Both the position numbers and the translations under genes were made by a program. This document shows, in pieces, positions 1 to 5,294 of a stretch of DNA of 10,359 nucleotides (positions are counted from its first letter, which is position 1; each line of letters starts with the position of its first letter). Source of the DNA: Clostridia bacterium (GTDB taxonomy: Bacteria > Bacillota_A > Clostridia > Oscillospirales > CAG-272); NCBI GenBank assembly GCA_017501345.1, contig JAFVXC010000010.1:1-10359 (forward strand). The letters are read 5' to 3'. The notes under the pieces were generated by a model that saw only the letters and a program-made list of their open reading frames with translations, ran no database searches and was not told the origin of the DNA.

Positions 1-141
1 CGACGAATGAAATTCGTCGTTTTGACACGAAAACGATATAAAATTTACTCGAAAACTGCGTCAAAAACGTTCGAGTTTCCGAAAATGGCGGGTTCCCGTC
101 CGCCATTTTCGAACGGGCTGTCTTAATGAGACAGCCCGTTT
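1..141. repeat. Left copy of a perfect 141-bp terminal inverted repeat
   Basis: The first 141 bases are the exact reverse complement of the last 141; the match breaks at position 142 against 10218. The element is built almost wholly of hairpins: 1-8 with 12-19, 47-53 with 70-76, 80-90 with 101-111, and 112-123 with 129-140. No ORF lies in it. It starts 27 bp beyond the flotillin stop codon. Inference: this is one edge of a dispersed, palindrome-rich intergenic repeat that continues outside the window, possibly doubling as a terminator. The identity was checked base by base; copy number elsewhere in the genome cannot be seen here. Confidence 0.97.
80..111. terminator. Second hairpin of the left repeat, 11-bp stem
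   Basis: CGAAAATGGCG (80-90) pairs perfectly with CGCCATTTTCG (101-111) around a 10-base loop. The arms carry A4/T4 tracts, so each strand shows T4 in its 3' arm. It could act as a bidirectional stop for the leftward flotillin message, or simply be a structural module of the repeat. There is no direct evidence for either role. Confidence 0.35.
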
Positions 142-146
142 ATTAT
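112..146 (+). terminator. Hairpin with weak U-tract, terminator-like, facing into the window
   Basis: A 12-bp perfect stem (AACGGGCTGTCT with AGACAGCCCGTT) closes a 5-base loop (TAATG), followed on the plus strand by TTATTATT. In this orientation it would stop transcripts entering from outside the left edge, which would converge on the flotillin operon. On the minus strand the stem is followed by TTCG rather than a T-run, so it is a poorer intrinsic terminator for the flotillin message, though the next hairpin (80-111) could help. Confidence 0.6.
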
Positions 147-168
147 TCAGATTCTTTGATTACAGCAC

Positions 169-1599
169 TCACTCTGCAGAAGGAGAATCTGTGTCATCCG
201 TAGTCTTACCCATATATTCGGGAAGCTTCATACCTGCCATATCGAAGATCTCCTGCATCGGAGGAACCGACTTCATAAGGCCGGAAACGAAATCCGCCGT
301 AGTTGTCTTCCCGTCCTTGGAAGATCCCGAGCCGGAATCCCAAACGGTGATCTTGTCGATCTTGAGACCGCTGATCGCCTCGACCTGAATGCGGGTCAGC
401 TCCTCAAGCTTATCGGCGATCATCATACGGATCGCATCGTTCGAATTACCGCCTGCAGCGCGAACGACCTCCGAGAAGCCCTCTGCCTGCTTAATGAGGA
501 TCTCTCTCATACCATCTGCCTGAGCCTGCATCTTCATCAGAGTTGCGTCAGCCTCACCGCGTGCACGACGACGGATCTGCTCTGCCTCTGCTTCAGCCGC
601 GAGCTCCTTTTCTCTCTTGGCGATCTCTGCCTGAACGATAACGGTTGCCTCGAGCGTTGCGGTCTCAAGCGCCGCACGAGCCTCCTCAGCCGCCTTTTGT
701 GCCGCATAGGATTCCTCCTGCGTCTTTGCCGCTTGAACGTTCTCTGCGGCCGTAGCGCGCCTCTGGAACTCTGCCTCGCGCTCACGGCGGTTTGCTTCGG
801 ATTCTGCTACGACAATCTTTGCGCTGTTTTCGCCCTCGATTGCCTCAGAATTGAACTGTGCCACGCGGACACGCTCCTCCTTCTGTGCCTCAGAAGAACC
901 GATCGCACCGTCACGGTCTGCCTTAGCGACCGAGATCTTTGCCTCGTTGATCGCCTTAGCGGCAGCCTCACGGCCGAGCGCTGCGATGTAGCCCGATTCA
1001 TCGTTGATGTCGGTAACGTTTACGTTGATCAGACGAAGACCGATCTTTTTAAGCTCGGTCTCGACGTTATCGGAAACCGCAGAGAGGAATTTGTCACGGT
1101 TGGTATTGATCTCCTCGATGTCCATCGTTGCGATAACGAGACGAAGCTGTCCGAAGATAATATCCTTCGCAAGCTCCTGGATCTCGACGAGCTTGAGTCC
1201 AAGAAGTCTTTCAGCCGCGTTCTGCATAACTCCGGGCTCAGTCGAAATACCAACAGTAAAGCGCGAAGGAACGTCTACACGAATGTTCTGATGCGAAAGC
1301 GCGTTGGTCAGATCAACGGGAATCGACATCGGTGTAAGATCCAGATACTCAAAGGACTGGAAAACCGGAACGACAAACGCGGCACCGCCGTGGATACACT
1401 TCGCACTTCGTGCCGTGCCATCCTCGTTGCTTCCGACCTTACCGTAAATGACCATAATCTTATCAGAGGGGCACTTTTTATATCGCGTCATTATGACGAG
1501 CATTATGCCGAAAACGACGAGTGCCACCGCCAAAAGAATGGGCGGAAGGACGGACGCAACACCGTTCGCAAGAACGGTAGATGCAAGAAAATTGTTCAT
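169..1599 (-). CDS. floT: Flotillin-family SPFH membrane protein (FloT/YuaG type)
   Basis: Flotillins are membrane scaffold proteins that oligomerise into functional membrane microdomains and influence membrane fluidity, secretion and protease or kinase clustering. The 476-residue protein has one hydrophobic N-terminal segment (about 17-38). An SPFH/band-7 domain follows (about 40-230), with the typical flotillin stretches around residues 43-54 (CPSDKIMVIYGK), 95-120 and 126-135. A long Ala/Glu/Arg-rich coiled-coil region runs from about 205 to 400, and the tail (about 425-476) is polar and acidic. Length and order match bacterial flotillin. AAAGGA lies 9 bases before the ATG. It is the last gene of a five-gene leftward operon, 85 bp after its upstream neighbour. 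An NfeD-like gene upstream supports the call, because yuaF-yuaG is the known Bacillus pairing. Family assignment is secure; the cellular role is inferred from the family. Confidence 0.95.
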   Translation of the reverse strand: MNNFLASTVLANGVASVLPPILLAVALVVFGIMLVIMTRYKKCPSDKIMVIYGKVGSNEDGTARSAKCIHGGAAFVVPVFQSFEYLDLTPMSIPVDLTNALSHQNIRVDVPSRFTVGISTEPGVMQNAAERLLGLKLVEIQELAKDIIFGQLRLVIATMDIEEINTNRDKFLSAVSDNVETELKKIGLRLINVNVTDINDESGYIAALGREAAAKAINEAKISVAKADRDGAIGSSEAQKEERVRVAQFNSEAIEGENSAKIVVAESEANRREREAEFQRRATAAENVQAAKTQEESYAAQKAAEEARAALETATLEATVIVQAEIAKREKELAAEAEAEQIRRRARGEADATLMKMQAQADGMREILIKQAEGFSEVVRAAGGNSNDAIRMMIADKLEELTRIQVEAISGLKIDKITVWDSGSGSSKDGKTTTADFVSGLMKSVPPMQEIFDMAGMKLPEYMGKTTDDTDSPSAE

Positions 1600-1633
1600 T
1601 TCTTCTTTCCTTTCTGAAAAAGATGTGGCATCC

Positions 1634-1655
1634 TCTGCGGGATAAACGCCGCAGA
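1634..1655 (-). other. Small hairpin in the 85-bp gap before flotillin
   Basis: TCTGCGG (1634-1640) pairs with CCGCAGA (1649-1655) around an 8-base loop. On the minus strand it is followed by GGATGCCACA before a T5 run, so it is not a clean terminator. It could be an mRNA-processing or stability element that adjusts flotillin levels relative to the genes upstream, since this is the longest gap in the operon. Function is speculative. Confidence 0.3.
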
Positions 1656-1684
1656 ATTGCCGATTGTGGGAGACGGAAGTCGTG

Positions 1685-2434
1685 TCAAGGGGTGGCTTCC
1701 GCTTTTTTGGCTATACGGATCATTTCATTGATCCGTTCAACGCACGCATCGTCCGAGAAGCTTCCGTGAACGGGCAACCGAAAGCACTCCTTTTCCTCGT
1801 TGTCGAGGAATACAAGCTCTATACAGTGCGCCGACGGGATCCCGACGGAGAGCGGTGTTGTTTCAAGAATGACCGAGGAAAGCTCGGTGTAAGGGATTGC
1901 CGCGTGTTCGGTCTTCGCGCGGTCATCGATCATTCCGATCGATTTTTTTGAAAGACAAATGTGATGCTTGTCAAGCTGAAACGCCGTAAAGCAGTATACC
2001 GACGATCGTGCTACACTATCGTCTCCGCGTCGAATCAGCGGTTCAATGTCAAGATCAGCGAAATCCGACGGAAGGAACCGATATTCCCCACCGTAAACAG
2101 GCTTTCCGTGCTTTTCCTTCAGCGCAGAAGAAAGAGTAACGTGCGGATGGAGTGCACGCTCATCAACGCGACGGTATTTCTCCTCAAATTCCGAAATAAA
2201 GCGCTTACGCTCCTCTGTGAGGAAGGAATCATAATATTTATCACTCACGTGCCTCTGACAAACGGTGACCTCCATTATCACAGCAACAATAAGAATCGGA
2301 AATGCAATCGAATACATCCACGGCCCCATACAAACAAGGAAAGCGCCGATCGCTATCGCGCACACGAAAATAACGTGATACGGCATTGGGCTTTTTTGCG
2401 TGAAATATTTACGACTTGAGATATAATCTTTCAT
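1685..2434 (-). CDS. Unrecognised membrane protein: two N-terminal TM helices plus possible PH-like domain
   Basis: I do not recognise this 249-residue protein by name. It has two adjacent hydrophobic segments (about 18-36 and 39-58) forming a hairpin, then a charged helical stretch (about 65-95) and a soluble C-terminal region. Residues about 145-245 read as a run of beta-strands (HICLSKKSIGMIDD; IPYTELSSVILE; CIELVFLDNEEKECFRL) ending in an amphipathic helix (ACVERINEMIRIAKK). That order resembles bacterial PH-like (bPH/YcxB-type) domains found behind TM hairpins; this is inference from pattern, not a match I can verify. The start has only a weak ribosome site (GAGCGG), and no better start with a ribosome site follows. 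It lies fourth in the flotillin operon, 43 bp after the previous gene, so it is a candidate flotillin partner at the membrane. Confidence 0.8.
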   Translation of the reverse strand: MKDYISSRKYFTQKSPMPYHVIFVCAIAIGAFLVCMGPWMYSIAFPILIVAVIMEVTVCQRHVSDKYYDSFLTEERKRFISEFEEKYRRVDERALHPHVTLSSALKEKHGKPVYGGEYRFLPSDFADLDIEPLIRRGDDSVARSSVYCFTAFQLDKHHICLSKKSIGMIDDRAKTEHAAIPYTELSSVILETTPLSVGIPSAHCIELVFLDNEEKECFRLPVHGSFSDDACVERINEMIRIAKKAEATP

Positions 2435-2477
2435 AGCTTACCGCTCGTAGCGGAAAATCCTTTCCGGGCACGTCGTC

Positions 2478-3050
2478 TTATGCCTCTGTATCTTCATTAT
2501 ACTCACGTTCGGACGGCTTGATCGGAGACCCGGTAAGCTCGATACGATGACGGATGCGTGCGTCTCTGCCGATGAAACCGGAAAAGTATTTGATCGAAAG
2601 ATAGAACGCACCGAAAAGAAGGAACGATATAAGATAAGACGTGAGCGAAATATCCGAGAGCTGCTTAAAGGAGTAGAGCCCTGAGCCGTATTCAATAAGT
2701 CCTGCAAGCCATTTGACGCCCCCCGTGATCCACTTGGGAAATCCGAGCAAGAAACCGAGGCCCAGCAGTGGGATGAGTGCAAGCCCACCCTCAAGCGTCG
2801 AGTTAAAGCCCGAGAATTCACCGAGGTGATACGAGATCAGATAGGAGACCGCAACGAGGGGGACTGCGGTGCCGAGTGCCATACATACGACGTGTATGAT
2901 CGCCTCGGTCATATACGAAACGTGAATAAAGCCCGAAAGAAGCCGCACGATGAGAAGATCGATCAGAATTGATACGAGGCAAGATACCCAAATAAAAACG
3001 AACCACAAAAGCGCGTATTGGATCTGTTCCTTGAGCGTACGCTTTTTCAT
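2478..3050 (-). CDS. Unrecognised integral membrane protein with four predicted TM helices
   Basis: This 190-residue protein has no family I can name. Hydrophobic segments fall at about 12-38, 47-73, 88-104 and 136-155. There is a short basic N-terminus (KKRTLKEQ) and a hydrophilic, charged C-terminal tail of about 30 residues (GRDARIRHRIE onward). The loop between helices 3 and 4 (about 105-135) is rich in Gly and Trp. An even helix number with a basic N-terminus predicts that both ends are cytoplasmic. The ribosome site is very strong: AAGGAGGAG overlaps the stop codon of the NfeD-like gene upstream, leaving a 15-bp gap, so the two genes are probably translationally coupled. That coupling is the best clue to function: a membrane partner of the NfeD-like and flotillin proteins. 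Confidence 0.85.
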   Translation of the reverse strand: MKKRTLKEQIQYALLWFVFIWVSCLVSILIDLLIVRLLSGFIHVSYMTEAIIHVVCMALGTAVPLVAVSYLISYHLGEFSGFNSTLEGGLALIPLLGLGFLLGFPKWITGGVKWLAGLIEYGSGLYSFKQLSDISLTSYLISFLLFGAFYLSIKYFSGFIGRDARIRHRIELTGSPIKPSEREYNEDTEA

Positions 3051-3065
3051 TTTGACCGCTCCTCC

Positions 3066-3650
3066 TTAACTATTTGCAGAAACCCGCTCAACAACGAGCA
3101 CACCCGCATCGTTCACCGCAACGACACGCACATAGGTGCCCGTCGTGATCGTTTCGGCTTCCATCGTGATCGCCAAAAACTCGGAATATTTTTCCTGCAC
3201 GGTAATATTGATCTTCCCTGCCGCTGCCGCATTTGCGGGAATCAGAATATAGACCTGCCCGACCTTTCCGATCGTGTTGGAGATTTGGATGTTGCCCGAG
3301 GACTGAAGCCGCTGCAGGGAACGCATCAAAAACGCCATACCGATCAGGGTCAGAATGCCAAGAAGAACCGCGATCAGGATCGAGACGACGAGGGGCAGCG
3401 AGGTTCCGCAAAGGGCAAAGCCCGACCATCCCGCGATGCAAAGCATCGAGACGATGCCTCGTACCGAAAAGAGGGTGAGACCGTCGTCTCCAAGATCGTC
3501 GATATCAACGTCAACATCAACGTCGTCATTCAGCCCGATCAAAAGCAGGATCGTCTGAATAACCAGGATCACAGTCGAGGGGATTGCGACGAGCAGGAAT
3601 ATCTGCTGTGCAACGATCAGCTCATTCCACCATTCTATCATAGCTGTCAC
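3066..3650 (-). CDS. NfeD/YuaF-like membrane protein with C-terminal OB-fold domain
   Basis: NfeD-like proteins are membrane partners of SPFH proteins, and YuaF is encoded beside flotillin in Bacillus. The 194-residue product has TM helices at about 13-40, 62-82 and 84-108. A C-terminal domain (about 120-192) has the short beta-strand pattern of an OB fold (GKVGQVYILIPA; GKINITVQ; TGTYVRVVAVN; VLVVERV). There is no N-terminal ClpP-like serine protease region, so this is the short, non-proteolytic class. Unusually, an acidic alternating tract (DDVDVDVDIDDLGDD, about 42-56) lies between helices 1 and 2. The listed start is a GTG; an in-frame ATG at 3641 has AGGTGA five bases ahead and may be the true start. 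It is second in the operon, 50 bp after the DUF1836 gene. The family call rests on domain layout and the flotillin context. Confidence 0.85.
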   Translation of the reverse strand: MTAMIEWWNELIVAQQIFLLVAIPSTVILVIQTILLLIGLNDDVDVDVDIDDLGDDGLTLFSVRGIVSMLCIAGWSGFALCGTSLPLVVSILIAVLLGILTLIGMAFLMRSLQRLQSSGNIQISNTIGKVGQVYILIPANAAAAGKINITVQEKYSEFLAITMEAETITTGTYVRVVAVNDAGVLVVERVSANS

Positions 3651-3667
3651 CTAAAAATCAATCCTTT
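3641..3667 (-). promoter_or_regulatory. Alternative ribosome binding sites deciding the NfeD-like start
   Basis: Reading the minus strand, AAAGGA (3667-3662) lies 11 bases before GTG at 3650. AGGTGA (3652-3647), which overlaps that GTG, lies 5 bases before an in-frame ATG at 3641. Spacing and codon both favour the ATG; only three N-terminal residues differ. Confidence 0.5.
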
Positions 3668-3700
3668 CATAAATAATGATCAGTACCGAAAGCACGCGTA

Positions 3701-4282
3701 TTATACTTGCATCAGCTTTTCGGTCATACGATCGGAATGTTGCTTCAGTATAGAAGCATAATATGCAAATACGATGATCTCAAGTGCCCGCTCAAGACGA
3801 CGCCTTGCACCCGATATACGCTCCTCATAATTTGCCGTGACCTCGGAAATGCAAAGACGCAAGCCCTCAGGGTTACAGGAGCCGCCCTCCATCAGTCGGT
3901 CAAGAATGCGGCAGATATAGTCGTAAAGCTCGGAATCGCGAATGATATCATCCTTGTGATCGGTAACAGAACCGTTAATATAACGGATCAGAAAAGCGAT
4001 ACGATCGAGCTGCATACACGCACGGAGCATATTGATGATCAGAATATGCGCAAGCTGATCCTTATCGTATCGCTTCAGCTTTGAGCTCGCGACCCATCCG
4101 CGCTTTGTCCAATTCTGAAGCGTTGTACCGTCGATCCCCGAAATGTCGCGGATCTGGTTCAGCATAATTCCGTCGGTGATATAAAAGATCTTGTTGAGAA
4201 ACTCAAGCCCTGTGGCGTTTCCCATATCCTTCCGTTTCAGTACCGTTCCCGGGATCAACGGATTGTCAATCTCTATATTCAT
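3701..4282 (-). CDS. DUF1836-family protein, putative HTH regulator
   Basis: DUF1836 proteins are widespread in Firmicutes and are thought to carry a MerR-like winged-helix DNA-binding segment; their targets are mostly unknown. In this 193-residue protein the family signature lies at about 35-105. It includes LNQIRDISGID, then TLQNWTKRGWV and KRYDKDQLAHILIINMLR, ending in a helical stretch with YING. The rest is helical and charged, with an Arg-rich segment (RISGARRRLERALE) near the C-terminus. The start is firm: AGGAGG lies 6 bases before the ATG. It is the first gene of the flotillin operon and sits about 80 bases downstream of a near-consensus promoter, so autoregulation of the operon is plausible (inference). 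A DUF1836 gene heading a flotillin operon is not an arrangement I know. Confidence 0.88.
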   Translation of the reverse strand: MNIEIDNPLIPGTVLKRKDMGNATGLEFLNKIFYITDGIMLNQIRDISGIDGTTLQNWTKRGWVASSKLKRYDKDQLAHILIINMLRACMQLDRIAFLIRYINGSVTDHKDDIIRDSELYDYICRILDRLMEGGSCNPEGLRLCISEVTANYEERISGARRRLERALEIIVFAYYASILKQHSDRMTEKLMQV

Positions 4283-4366
4283 ATTTTCCTCCTTTTCTTC
4301 GTACGTCGTTTGTGAAGCCTTGCTTTCAAAAGGCGTCCTTAAAAAGAAATCGTTCTTGTCACCTAT

Positions 4367-4395
4367 ATTGTATCACACGGTCAAGTGATTGTCAA
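4367..4395 (-). promoter_or_regulatory. Housekeeping-sigma promoter of the flotillin operon
   Basis: Minus strand: TTGACA (4395-4390), a 17-base spacer and TACAAT (4372-4367), a near-perfect sigma-A promoter. Transcription would start near 4360, giving a leader of about 78 nt before the DUF1836 ATG. The spacer contains TCAC and GTGA arms (4389-4386 and 4377-4374) forming a loose inverted repeat that could be an operator. No other strong promoter is seen within the operon. Confidence 0.85.
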
Positions 4396-4398
4396 TAG

Positions 4399-4410
4399 GT
4401 TTCACGAAAC
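4399..4410. promoter_or_regulatory. Short inverted repeat GTTTC-AC-GAAAC in the divergent intergenic region
   Basis: A 12-base palindrome with 5-base arms lies immediately upstream of the flotillin-operon -35 box and about 50 bp upstream of the M50 protease start. The position would suit an operator acting on both divergent genes, but the motif is short enough to occur by chance. I could not pick out a convincing rightward promoter for the protease gene in 4283-4458. Confidence 0.25.
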
Positions 4411-4458
4411 TTTTTTACATTCCATACACATTCCCGCACGAAAGGAGAATTTACGCAT

Positions 4459-5049
4459 ATGAAATCTCCATCCGCTCGCAGATTTCGGCTCAAAGCAGGC
4501 ATTTCCGTTCTCTTTTTCGGAGTGGCGATTCTACTGACCGACATTCAGCTTGCACTTCCCTGCCTATTGTCTGCCGCGTTTCACGAATGCGGTCATATTC
4601 TTGCGTCAAAGCTACTCGGAATCGGTCTTGACGAAATGAAGCTTGATCTCTTCGGAGCACGGCTTTCGGTTTCGTCTAAGCAGATCTCCTATCACGCCGA
4701 ATTTCTCCTGTGCGCGGCGGGGCCCTTCTTTAGCCTTCTTCTGTCGGTGCTTCTTTCTCTTTTCAACTGCAATACATATGTGTTTTTTCAAGACCTACGC
4801 GATTCGAGTCTTTTCCTCGGCCTGCTGAATCTGATCCCCGTACGCGGCTTCGACGGCGGACGAATGCTCACGTCTCTCCTTTCCCTCATCTCTTCCCCAT
4901 ATTTCGCCGATCTGATCGAACGCCTCCTGACGGGTGTATTTCTGATCATCCTCTGGGGAATCGCGGTTTATCTTCTTCTCATAACCGGCGGAGGGCTTAT
5001 TCTTTTCGTTTTTTCTGCGGGACTTTTCTGCAAGGTTTTTCTTTTATAA
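4459..5049 (+). CDS. M50-family intramembrane zinc metalloprotease (site-2 protease type)
   Basis: Site-2 proteases cut substrate proteins within the membrane, often to release anti-sigma or pro-sigma factors. The active-site HEXXH motif is HECGH at residues 42-46, inside a hydrophobic helix. The third zinc ligand is in NLIPVRGFDGGR (124-135; Asp132 in the DGG motif). A GPFFSLLLS segment (about 88-96) matches the helix between the two motifs. At 196 residues it is a minimal core without PDZ or CBS domains, closest in layout to SpoIVFB, which usually carries a CBS domain and is longer. AAAGGAG lies 11 bases before the ATG. The gene is transcribed alone, divergently from the flotillin operon, with about 200 bp before potA. 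The substrate is unknown; sporulation or membrane-microdomain signalling are both inference. Confidence 0.88.
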   Translation: MKSPSARRFRLKAGISVLFFGVAILLTDIQLALPCLLSAAFHECGHILASKLLGIGLDEMKLDLFGARLSVSSKQISYHAEFLLCAAGPFFSLLLSVLLSLFNCNTYVFFQDLRDSSLFLGLLNLIPVRGFDGGRMLTSLLSLISSPYFADLIERLLTGVFLIILWGIAVYLLLITGGGLILFVFSAGLFCKVFLL

Positions 5050-5056
5050 GACTTTT

Positions 5057-5110
5057 AGCCGTTTCTTTATAAAAAAACATCGTCAAATCTAACGGTTTCT
5101 CGCTTTTTTT
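5057..5110 (+). terminator. Possible weak terminator after the M50 gene
   Basis: AGCCGTT (5057-5063) can pair with AACGGTT (5091-5097), including one G-U, around a long loop; T7 follows at 5104-5110 after six bases. The long loop and the offset make this a poor intrinsic terminator, but no better one lies between the protease and the potA promoter. Confidence 0.25.
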
Positions 5111-5121
5111 CGAAAAAGATA

Positions 5122-5150
5122 TTGCAATTTTGCGTCGTTTCTGTTACAAT
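5122..5150 (+). promoter_or_regulatory. Housekeeping-sigma promoter of the pot operon
   Basis: TTGCAA (5122-5127), a 17-base spacer and TACAAT (5145-5150) form a good sigma-A promoter; the -35 matches consensus at 4 of 6. Transcription would start near 5157, giving a leader of about 90 nt before potA. It is the only strong promoter found upstream of the five rightward genes. Confidence 0.75.
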
Positions 5151-5240
5151 AGAGGGTGCTATTTTCGATGACCCCCTCGGAAGATGAAATACCGGGCGCG
5201 GAACAGATGTAGCAAGAATCTTTATTTCAAGGGAGTATTT
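5151..5240 (+). other. Structured 5' leader of the pot operon, identity unknown
   Basis: The approximately 90-nt leader has competing short pairings. GAGGG (5152-5156) can pair with CCCTC (5174-5178), while CTCGG (5176-5180) can pair with CCGGG just downstream (5192-5196). Both use the same CCCTCGG block, so the two hairpins would exclude each other. I compared it from memory with common riboswitch classes (ykkC/guanidine, TPP, fluoride, preQ1, THF, SAM) and saw no match. Regulation through this leader is only a possibility. Confidence 0.3.
5229..5235 (+). promoter_or_regulatory. Ribosome binding site AAGGGAG before potA
   Basis: The site lies 5 bases before an out-of-frame ATG at 5241 and 12 bases before the in-frame potA ATG at 5248. 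Its spacing fits the out-of-frame start better, which makes the real potA start uncertain (see the overlapping 17-codon frame). Confidence 0.6.
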
Positions 5241-5294
5241 ATGCCGAATGGAAAAAAAGCTCATCGAATTAAAATCCGTCTCGAAGGCGTATGA
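5241..5294 (+). other. Short 17-codon reading frame overlapping the potA start
   Basis: ATG at 5241, ideally spaced from AAGGGAG, opens [17 protein letters not shown] and stops at 5292-5294, inside potA in another frame. It crosses an A7 run (5252-5258). With six A's, the frame would instead read [12 protein letters not shown] and continue as potA. So either this is a small upstream frame modulating potA, or the A7 run contains a one-base error or natural slippage. It is probably not an independent gene. Confidence 0.3.

Noticed and set aside
697..1617. A 306-codon plus-strand frame within the flotillin region
   Set aside because: It is the antisense shadow of the flotillin gene. It is Cys/Leu/Arg-rich with no domain, and the flotillin frame is unmistakable.
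1660..1702. TTGACA on the minus strand just upstream of the flotillin gene as a separate promoter
   Set aside because: The hexamer overlaps the end of the upstream gene, and at 17 bases' distance the sequence is AATCGG; no acceptable -10 box follows at 16-18 bases.
3018..3761. A 247-codon plus-strand frame across the NfeD-like gene
   Set aside because: It is antisense to the NfeD-like gene and the intergenic region, highly charged and low in hydrophobic pattern, with no supporting ribosome site; judged a shadow.
4459..5049. Naming the M50 protease spoIVFB
   Set aside because: The HEXXH and DGG motifs fit, but it is short, lacks a CBS domain, and has no spoIVFA or sporulation neighbour in view, so only the family is named.
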